Source of the DNA: Coxiella endosymbiont of Amblyomma americanum
Lineage (GTDB): Bacteria > Pseudomonadota > Gammaproteobacteria > Coxiellales > Coxiellaceae
Length of the DNA stretch: 64,000 nucleotides
Reading direction: 5' to 3'
Assembly: GCF_000815025.1 (NCBI RefSeq)
Contig: NZ_CP007541.1
Coordinates: 186,001-250,000, forward strand
The stretch's first letter is position 1. Every line of letters starts with the position of its first letter. Below are positions 57,459-64,000 of this stretch, piece after piece. Both the position numbers and the translations under genes were made by a program. Below the pieces are notes generated by a model. The model saw only the letters and a list, made by a program, of their open reading frames with translations, was not told the origin of the DNA and made no database searches.

Positions 57459-58829
57459 TCATTGATTATTATCATTAGATATTACCAAAAACCATTGTCT
57501 AGAACCTCTGTATACTTTTAAAAGCAATTGTCTAGGTTCCTGTGTTGTGATTCTAATTAACTCTTTTACTGTAGAAATCATTTTGCCATTAGCATTTAAA
57601 ATGATATCTCCAGTCTGTAATCCAGCTAATGCACCATTGCTGTCATCATTTATGTTAGTAATTAATACCCCATTTAAAAACGTACCATCGGGTTCTAAAT
57701 CACTAAATTGTTGTAAACGCATACCTCCTAAAAAGGGAATATTGTGTTTATGGAATATATCTTTAGGATCAACTGTCTTAGTCGTTATTTTTTTGATCTT
57801 GTGATTATCACGAACAATGACTAAGTGAACTGTGGTTCCAGGACGCATTAATCCTAATATATTATGCAATTGTTCAGAGGTGTGTACAGCAAATTGATTG
57901 ATAGACTGAATAACGTCTTGTACTTGTAGCCCAGCTCTTTCAGCCGGGCTACCACAAAAGATCTTAGTTACTAGAGCACCGATAGTGTGTTTTAGATTTA
58001 AAGCATTAGCCAGTTCAGGAGTGATATTTTGCGCAGTGACTCCCAGTATACTGTGTTTTACTGTTCCATATTTAATCAATTGCTCGGATATGTTTTTGAC
58101 CATATTGCTTGGAATGGCGAATCCAATACCAATATTTCCAAAAGAAGATGTAACGATAGCTGTATTAATACCAATTAATCGACCTTGCAAATCAATTAAT
58201 GCTCCTCCTGAATTTCCAGGATTAATCGGAGCATCTGTTTGAATGAAATTTTGAAAATTATCAATACGAGGATCTTGTCGATTTAGAGCACTAATAATAC
58301 CATAAGTTACTGTTTGATTTAATCCGAAAGGGCTACCGATTGCCACTACAAAATCCCCTGCTTTTAGCCGATCAGAGTTACTAAAAGGTATTTCAGTTAA
58401 ATGTTTAGCTCTAATTTGAATCACAGAGAGATCACATCCTTTGTCTTTTCCGATTATTTGAGCTCGATAGCGACGGCCATCTTTAAGAGTTACTAATATT
58501 ATTTTCTGATCTTTAATTACGTGAGTATTAGTAACAATATAACCCTTTTGAGCATTTATAATGACTCCTGAGCCAATCCCAATGACTTTTTCAGGAATTA
58601 CACTTTGTTGCGTGTCTGGTTTAAATGAACGCACTGGTTGTAAAATAAATCTCTCTACGGAAATATTAACAACGCTTGCAGTAGTTTTACTTAACATAGG
58701 AGAGAGACTATTATACACTGCTCTTTTATCAATATTAGGAGTTAAATGTGCCTGAATACTGAATGGAAGAAATAGCATTATTGCCATGGTAATAATGCTA
58801 TAAGACACTACTCGTAATAACTTTCTCAT
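57459..58829 (-). CDS. Periplasmic serine protease/chaperone, DegP/HtrA family
   Basis: Periplasmic quality-control protease of 456 residues. Signal peptide (about residues 1-27, ending IQA), a trypsin-like domain with the catalytic triad in VTNTHVI (His), GCDLSVIQI (Asp) and PINPGNSGGALI (Ser), and two PDZ domains (about 255-345 and 365-456). The domain count fits DegP/DegQ rather than single-PDZ DegS. With BamA, Skp and BamD present it belongs to the outer-membrane protein surveillance set. Paralogue assignment within the family is uncertain. Confidence 0.9.
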   Translation of the reverse strand: MRKLLRVVSYSIITMAIMLFLPFSIQAHLTPNIDKRAVYNSLSPMLSKTTASVVNISVERFILQPVRSFKPDTQQSVIPEKVIGIGSGVIINAQKGYIVTNTHVIKDQKIILVTLKDGRRYRAQIIGKDKGCDLSVIQIRAKHLTEIPFSNSDRLKAGDFVVAIGSPFGLNQTVTYGIISALNRQDPRIDNFQNFIQTDAPINPGNSGGALIDLQGRLIGINTAIVTSSFGNIGIGFAIPSNMVKNISEQLIKYGTVKHSILGVTAQNITPELANALNLKHTIGALVTKIFCGSPAERAGLQVQDVIQSINQFAVHTSEQLHNILGLMRPGTTVHLVIVRDNHKIKKITTKTVDPKDIFHKHNIPFLGGMRLQQFSDLEPDGTFLNGVLITNINDDSNGALAGLQTGDIILNANGKMISTVKELIRITTQEPRQLLLKVYRGSRQWFLVISNDNNQ

Positions 58830-59100
58830 ATATTTATTATCGAGGTAAAAAATCTCGGCGATTTGCAGTCTACACTCCTCCTGAAGAAGAAAAATCTATA
58901 TAATTTTAACAATTTATCTAGCGTCTTATTTTAATACTAAAACTTTCAAATAATGAAACTAAGCAATAGTTTAGCAGTGTTTTTTGTCGTGTCACTAGTT
59001 AGTTGAATAATTCGCGTTAATTATATAGAAAACTTAAAAGATTCTACATAATTTTGAGAATGATAAATAAAATATTGATATGTTGCCTAGTGCTATTTTC

Positions 59101-60039
59101 TTACAAAAATTTTAATAAATTCAATATATCTTTAGGTAAAGCAGAATGCCATTCCATGGTTTTCTGAGTTAGAGGATGAGATAGTTTGATAGTAGCTGCA
59201 TGAAGCGCTTGACGACGAAAACCTGTACAAGGCAAAGTATCTCCTTTCCCTCTGCTACTATTATAAACTGGATCTCCAACGAGAGGATGACGAATATGGG
59301 CCATATGAACACGAATTTGATGCGTTCGACCAGTTTCTAGTCGAATACGAAGGTGTGTATGTTTTTTATAATGGCGAATAATATAAAAATGCGTGATTGC
59401 TTCTCGGCCACCCCTCTCATTGCTAACAACAGTCATACGAGTACGATGTACCGAGTGACGCCCAATAGGAGCATTAATTGTCTGACCCGAAATAAGAATA
59501 CCTTGTACAATAGCTTCGTATTCTCTTGTAATTTTTCGTTTTTTCATGGCTGTAATTAATGTGTGGTAGGATATTAAACTGCAGGCGACCACCAGTAGTC
59601 CTGAAGTATCTTTATCTAGACGATGAATGATACCTGCACGGGGCAAAATAGCTAATTTTGGATTATGATGCAAAAGGGCATTAATTAACGTGCAATCAGG
59701 AATACCAGCTCCTGGATGCATAGTCAAACCTGCTGGCTTATTTACAATAAGCAATGCTTCATCTTCATATAGAATATTTAAAGGCAATGCTTGAGCAATC
59801 CATTGTTTATTTAAATTAATAGGTTGATTTATAGTCATTTCAATAAATTGATTAGGTTTTACTATTTCTCGTGTGCGTATTTTTTTAATACCATTAACAC
59901 AAACATATCCAGATCGGATATAATTTTGCAATTGTGATCGAGAAAAATTTGGAAATAACTGAGCTAAAGCTTTATCTAGGCGTATTCTTGCTAATGTTTC
60001 TGGAACGATATTCTTAAAATATTTTTTTTGAAAATGCAT
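59101..60039 (-). CDS. rluD: 23S rRNA pseudouridine synthase D
   Basis: Modifies uridines in helix 69 of 23S rRNA. The 312-residue RluA-family protein has an N-terminal S4 domain (RLDKALAQLFPNFSRSQLQNYI), the catalytic Asp motif GIIHRLDKDTSGLLVVA (about residue 140), and the C-terminal RLETGRTHQIRVHM. Divergent from bamD with 53 bases between the starts, the same arrangement as in Escherichia coli. Confidence 0.93.
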   Translation of the reverse strand: MHFQKKYFKNIVPETLARIRLDKALAQLFPNFSRSQLQNYIRSGYVCVNGIKKIRTREIVKPNQFIEMTINQPINLNKQWIAQALPLNILYEDEALLIVNKPAGLTMHPGAGIPDCTLINALLHHNPKLAILPRAGIIHRLDKDTSGLLVVACSLISYHTLITAMKKRKITREYEAIVQGILISGQTINAPIGRHSVHRTRMTVVSNERGGREAITHFYIIRHYKKHTHLRIRLETGRTHQIRVHMAHIRHPLVGDPVYNSSRGKGDTLPCTGFRRQALHAATIKLSHPLTQKTMEWHSALPKDILNLLKFL

Positions 60040-60092
60040 ATTTCTTATTATACACTGATCTTTTTATCAAGGTTTTTATTGTAAGGATTTTC

Positions 60093-60911
60093 ATGAAAAA
60101 ATTACTTATTATTACTATTTTTCTTTGTCTTTGCGTTTTGAATGGCTGTACGGCAGAAGATTTTGATCCCTATCAAGGGTACCGCAAAAGATCCGAAATT
60201 GCTTTATTTGCAGCTGGTAAAAGAGCGTTAGAGAAAAGAAACTATTCAGAAGCTATTAAAAATTTTGAAGCGCTAAACGTTATATATCCATCTAGCTCAC
60301 ACATTCTTCGAAAAGCTCGGCTTAACGTAATCTGTGCCTACTATAAGAATAAAGATATTAGCTCAACGATCTCTGCAGCTAATCGTTATATTCGATTCTA
60401 CCCGAAAGACTGTCATGTAGATTTAGCGTACTATATACGAGGAATTTCTGAATACCATAAAGTGACGTTATCTCGGATACAGAATTTGATGGGAGTTAAT
60501 GTAGTCACTCGCGACATAAGCATTTTACAACAATCTTATGAAACCTTTTCTGTCCTCGTAGATGCGTTTCCAAAAAGTGCTTACACGGCTGATGCACTGA
60601 CATGTATGAAGCATATAAGAAGTTTAATGGCGCAACACGAAATCATAATTGCTCAATTTTATTTAAAACGACACGCTTATGTGGCTGCTGCTAATCGCGC
60701 CGCTTGCGTAGTACAAAATTTTCAAGATTCACCAGAAAACGTAGCTAAAGGGTTGAAAATTATAGATACAGCGTATCATGCATTAGGTTTAATTAATTTT
60801 AATTGTCAGTGCCATAAAACTTATACCCATTCAAAACTTAAAACTATATACCACACACAGTCTCTCTCATACGAAGAAATGCCCAAATTTAAGAGAAATT
60901 GTTCCAATTAA
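60093..60911 (+). CDS. bamD: Outer membrane assembly lipoprotein BamD
   Basis: Lipoprotein subunit of the BAM complex that contacts BamA. The 272-residue protein has a lipoprotein signal ending L-N-G-C (Cys at about residue 19), then TPR-like repeats: AGKRALEKRNYSEAIKNFEALNVIYP (first repeat), YIRFYPKDCHVDLAYYIRG, and FSVLVDAFPKSAYTADA. The C-terminal extension after residue 235 is not recognisable. The start has AAGGA (60082-60086) upstream. Position divergent from rluD supports the call. Confidence 0.92.
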   Translation: MKKLLIITIFLCLCVLNGCTAEDFDPYQGYRKRSEIALFAAGKRALEKRNYSEAIKNFEALNVIYPSSSHILRKARLNVICAYYKNKDISSTISAANRYIRFYPKDCHVDLAYYIRGISEYHKVTLSRIQNLMGVNVVTRDISILQQSYETFSVLVDAFPKSAYTADALTCMKHIRSLMAQHEIIIAQFYLKRHAYVAAANRAACVVQNFQDSPENVAKGLKIIDTAYHALGLINFNCQCHKTYTHSKLKTIYHTQSLSYEEMPKFKRNCSN

Positions 60912-61071
60912 AAAATTGTTTTAATCAAGATTATTTTATTTAATTTTCATGTGTTTTTATTACTTTGATCGAAGTTTTATGTTCTTAATAAAGGTATTTT
61001 TAATAAAGAGAAGTTCACGTCAAATGAAAAATGTTTTATGTTAGCCAAAATAAAGCATACGGGTGGGTCAT

Positions 61072-62385
61072 TTATTCTTCTTCAGGGCCGTTATTGTTTC
61101 CATATGTATGCATGGGAGGAGAGGAGGGTACGCGACGAATTTCTGCTCCTAATTGTGCTAGCTTTTCTTCTATGCACTCATAACCTCTGTCGATGTGAAA
61201 AATTCGGTTAATTATAGTGTTTCCTTGTGCCATCAAACCTGCTAAAACTAAACCGGCTGAAGCACGTAGATCTGTAGCTATTACAGAAACACCAGTCAAT
61301 TTTTCTTTTCCACGAATAAAAGCTTTCCTTCCTCGTAATTCAACGTCAGCGCCCATGCGTTGTAACTCATATGCGTGCATAAATCGATTTTCAAACACAG
61401 TTTCTTTTATAATAGAATTTCCCTCTGCAATCACATTTAGCGCCATAAATTGAGCCTGCATATCAGTTGGCATTTTAGGATAGGGTGCTGTAGTAATATT
61501 AACGGCTTTTGGCCGTCTTCCTTTCATATCAAGATCTATCCAATTTTTACCGATTTTAATTTTTGCACCTACATCGTGTAGTTTCTTTAAGATAATCCAT
61601 AAGGTCTTTGGTAAGACGTCTTTAATTCTAATATGTCCTCTAGTCATTGCGGCAGCGACCAAATACGTTCCTGCTTCAATTCGATCTGGTAAAATATGAT
61701 AACGGCCACCAAATAATCGATCAACACCATCAATAGTAATGGTATTTGTTCCAGCTCCTGAAATACGTGCGCCCATCCCATTTAAAAAATTAGCTAAATC
61801 TTGAACTTCAGGTTCACAAGCTGCATTATGAATAATAGTTTGACCTTCTGCTAGGCTAGCTGCCATAATAAGATTTTCCGTTCCCGTTACTGTAATTTTT
61901 TCTAAATTAAGTTTTTTACCTTTTAAACGTCCGTCCACACTAGCGCGAATAGACCCATCTACTAATGTTACATTAGCACCTAACACCTGCATACCATTAA
62001 TATGAATATCCACAGGTCGAGAGCCAATGGCACATCCTCCAGGTAAAGAGATTTCAACCTCTCTAAATCGGGTTAATAATGGTCCTAAAATTAATATAGA
62101 TGCACGCATTGTTTTCACCAGTTCATAAGAAGTGTCAACATGCTGAATAGATGAACAATCTATTTTTATGCTCATTTGTCGATCGAAAGCAGCAATATGA
62201 GCTCCCATATGATTTAATAATTTAATCATAGCGGATACGTCGTTAAGGTGCGGGATGTTGCTTAAAATAACTGGTTTTTCTGTTAACAATGTGGCTGCTA
62301 GAATTGGTAGTACGGCATTTTTAGCTCCTGATATCCGAATCACTCCGTTTAAAGGTATACCACCTACAACCACTAATTTATCCAC
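61072..62385 (-). CDS. murA: UDP-N-acetylglucosamine 1-carboxyvinyltransferase
   Basis: First committed enzyme of peptidoglycan synthesis, transferring enolpyruvate from PEP to UDP-GlcNAc; target of fosfomycin. The 437-residue protein has [18 protein letters not shown] with the active-site Lys, [15 protein letters not shown] with the catalytic Cys (about residue 115), DRIEAGTYL and PTDMQAQ. GTG 62385 is the start. C-terminus extends slightly with P-S-S-P-P and acidic residues. Divergent from kdsD across 619 bases. Confidence 0.95.
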   Translation of the reverse strand: MDKLVVVGGIPLNGVIRISGAKNAVLPILAATLLTEKPVILSNIPHLNDVSAMIKLLNHMGAHIAAFDRQMSIKIDCSSIQHVDTSYELVKTMRASILILGPLLTRFREVEISLPGGCAIGSRPVDIHINGMQVLGANVTLVDGSIRASVDGRLKGKKLNLEKITVTGTENLIMAASLAEGQTIIHNAACEPEVQDLANFLNGMGARISGAGTNTITIDGVDRLFGGRYHILPDRIEAGTYLVAAAMTRGHIRIKDVLPKTLWIILKKLHDVGAKIKIGKNWIDLDMKGRRPKAVNITTAPYPKMPTDMQAQFMALNVIAEGNSIIKETVFENRFMHAYELQRMGADVELRGRKAFIRGKEKLTGVSVIATDLRASAGLVLAGLMAQGNTIINRIFHIDRGYECIEEKLAQLGAEIRRVPSSPPMHTYGNNNGPEEE

Positions 62386-63004
62386 AATGGTTTATCTCTA
62401 GAATTCTTTATTTCGTCATCAATATCAGAAATTAGAATGCAACGAATTAATATCGCTAACAAATAATCTGCTATTAGGAATCGTTTATATGCTAATAGCA
62501 GTAGAAATAACATTTAATCTATGTACACCACACACCATTTGCTGAGACAAAACTACAGAAAAGTATATTTTATCTCCTAAAATTTAAAAATCATAAAGAA
62601 CTAATAAGATATATTGGCAGTAGAATAATTCTGTATGAATCTAAAGTATACATATTAAAGTGATTATTTCTCATTACTGTCCCATGCAATGGCATTAATT
62701 AATAGTATCTTTATAAAGTTCAAGTCCACACATTAAAACTACCTAATAATCTAAAAAGCACAATAGTTTTAAAGTTGCTATTTTCGTCTTCACATTGCTT
62801 TTAAATGTAAGAATCTCAATCTCACACTTCACTTTTAATTGTTTAATTAGTTTTTTATCATCATAGCAATTCTATTATTGATAAGCTACTTGTGTAATGC
62901 ACGCATTATAATTTTCATTGTGGTAAAATTTCGTGAAGACTAAAGAAACTCATTATTTATATAACGCGAAAATTTGTATAGAGAAGTTATAATTAGTATT
63001 TATC
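62386..63004. other. 619-base spacer between murA and kdsD
   Basis: AT-rich divergent spacer with no supported gene. It has a perfect 10-bp inverted repeat (62468-62501). In Escherichia coli ibaG, the mla genes and yrbG lie between murA and kdsD; none is seen here. Confidence 0.55.
62468..62501. repeat. 10-bp perfect inverted repeat in murA-kdsD spacer
   Basis: CTGCTATTAG (62468-62477) and its reverse complement (62492-62501) flank a 14-base spacer, 83 bases upstream of the murA start. Candidate operator or leader hairpin. Confidence 0.4.
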
Positions 63005-63976
63005 ATGAATGACAATGAGAAATTTTGTACGTTTGGAAAGTCCGTAATTATTACAGAATTACGAGCTATTCGTTCTCTGCAAGAACGTATTAATGAAGCT
63101 TTTTCTACAGCATGTAAAGCTATTTTAGCTTGTGAGGGGAGAGTAGCTGTTTTAGGAATAGGTAAGTCTGGATGTATTGCTAGAAAAATTTCAGCTACTC
63201 TTTCCAGTACGGGTACTCCTTCATTTTACGTTCATCCTGGAGAAGCTAGTCACGGTGATATTGGTATGATTACTACGGAAGATATTGCTCTTGTAATTTC
63301 TTATTCAGGTGAAACTCCTGAAATTATTCATATTCTACCTTTCATTCAAAAGCTGGAAATTCCCATTATTGCTTTTACCGGAAAGCTGAAATCTAATTTA
63401 GCTTGTATCGCCGATATTGTTATTGATGTGAGTGTTAATAAAGAAGCTTGTCCTTTAGGATTAGCGCCTACTTCAAGTACTACAGCAACGTTGATTATGG
63501 GAGATGCTTTAGCAATTACACTCTTTAGAATCTGCGGTTTTACGACGAATGATTTTGCTCGCGTCCATCCTGGAGGTTCATTAGGAAAACGTCTTTTCCT
63601 TAATATTAATAATATTATGCATACTAATGACCGAATACCTTTGGTAAAATCGGATTGTATGTTAGATGAAGCTTTAGTCGAGATTACTAAAAAGAGTTTA
63701 GGTATGACTGCAGTTATTGATGAAAATGGTGATTTAGTGGGAGTTTTTACAGATAATGATTTGCGTAAGACAATAGATAGAGGCTACGATATTCGTCACA
63801 CTCCGATTAAACAAGTAATGTCAAATGGGATTACTATTCATCCAAAACTTTTAGCGACTGAAGCGCTCGGAATAATGCGTAAACATAAAATCAATTCTCT
63901 TGTTGTGGTAGATAACAAGTATCGTCCTGTTGGGGTTGTGAACATGTACGATCTTTTACAAGCTGGGATTATTTAA
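63005..63976 (+). CDS. kdsD: Arabinose 5-phosphate isomerase
   Basis: Converts ribulose 5-phosphate to arabinose 5-phosphate, first step of Kdo synthesis. The 323-residue protein has an N-terminal SIS domain (VLGIGKSGCIARKISATLSSTGT, then PGEASHGDIGMI, SYSGETPEI, LAPTSSTTATLIMGDALA) and two C-terminal CBS domains (about residues 205-323). Family length and order match KdsD/KpsF. It is complete; the window ends 24 bases after its stop, where kdsC would often follow. Confidence 0.93.
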   Translation: MNDNEKFCTFGKSVIITELRAIRSLQERINEAFSTACKAILACEGRVAVLGIGKSGCIARKISATLSSTGTPSFYVHPGEASHGDIGMITTEDIALVISYSGETPEIIHILPFIQKLEIPIIAFTGKLKSNLACIADIVIDVSVNKEACPLGLAPTSSTTATLIMGDALAITLFRICGFTTNDFARVHPGGSLGKRLFLNINNIMHTNDRIPLVKSDCMLDEALVEITKKSLGMTAVIDENGDLVGVFTDNDLRKTIDRGYDIRHTPIKQVMSNGITIHPKLLATEALGIMRKHKINSLVVVDNKYRPVGVVNMYDLLQAGII

Positions 63977-64000
63977 ATGTGTATGAAAAACATCGTATTA

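Overview
The window looks like a piece of chromosome from a gammaproteobacterium of the Coxiella/Legionella lineage undergoing genome reduction, most likely a Coxiella-like endosymbiont of an arthropod. This placement is inferred from gene content and gene order, not from a database search. The supporting points are: strongly AT-rich DNA; a complete mevalonate kinase/decarboxylase cluster, which is unusual in gammaproteobacteria; a leucine dehydrogenase plus three-gene 2-oxoacid dehydrogenase block; a decarboxylase/deoxyhypusine-synthase-like/agmatinase trio; long AT-rich spacers; gene relics; and no insertion sequences, prophage, CRISPR arrays or restriction genes. Almost every intact gene is a housekeeping or vitamin gene.

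Layout. 1-4.3 kb: end of rpsB, then tsf, pyrH, frr, uppS, cdsA; dxr is absent from its usual place between frr and uppS. 4.4-7.9 kb (minus strand): mevalonate kinase, a second GHMP kinase (probable phosphomevalonate kinase), and a fused diphosphomevalonate decarboxylase/IPP isomerase, occupying the place where rseP often sits. 7.9-8.7 kb: a non-coding spacer with hairpins. 8.7-16.8 kb: outer-membrane and lipid A block bamA, skp, lpxD, fabZ, lpxA, (tadA reversed), a Gfo/Idh/MocA oxidoreductase, lpxB. 17-22 kb: ppa and a full-length purL. 22-26.3 kb (minus): leucine dehydrogenase and E1-alpha/E1-beta/E2 of a 2-oxoacid dehydrogenase. 26.7-31.4 kb: riboflavin genes ribD, ribE, ribBA, ribH and a PerM-type membrane protein, with a structured leader and terminator between ribD and ribE. 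31.6-36.6 kb (minus): ybaB, recR, a short gamma-length dnaX, tRNA-Ser, dapE, dapD. 36.7-37.6 kb: tRNAs Pro, Arg, His, Lys. 37.9-41.1 kb: polyamine cluster. 41.2-45.5 kb: argS, an ftsN-like relic, hslV, hslU. 45.5-46.7 kb: kdsB, a Trm112-like protein, tRNA-Pro. 46.8-53.6 kb (minus): thrS-infC-rpmI-rplT-pheS-pheT followed by a clear ihfA pseudogene. 54.1-57.1 kb: pabB divergent from pabA-pabC. 57.3-64 kb: tRNA-Val, a DegP-type protease, rluD divergent from bamD, murA divergent from kdsD.

How the genes work together. The window keeps the envelope programme (BAM subunits, lipid A, Kdo precursors, undecaprenyl phosphate, CDP-diacylglycerol, MurA, DapD/DapE), the translation core, and de novo synthesis of riboflavin and the p-aminobenzoate branch of folate. 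Retained B-vitamin synthesis suits a nutritional symbiont of a blood-feeding host. Erosion is visible as an ihfA pseudogene with three in-frame stops, a truncated ftsN-like gene, a DnaX lacking the tau region, altered signature residues in BamA and UppS, and an infC reading frame that runs into rpmI. I found no mobile or defence system. The observations most worth checking are the isoprenoid-pathway layout, the ribE leader RNA, the polyamine trio, the two relics and the BamA loop-6 change.
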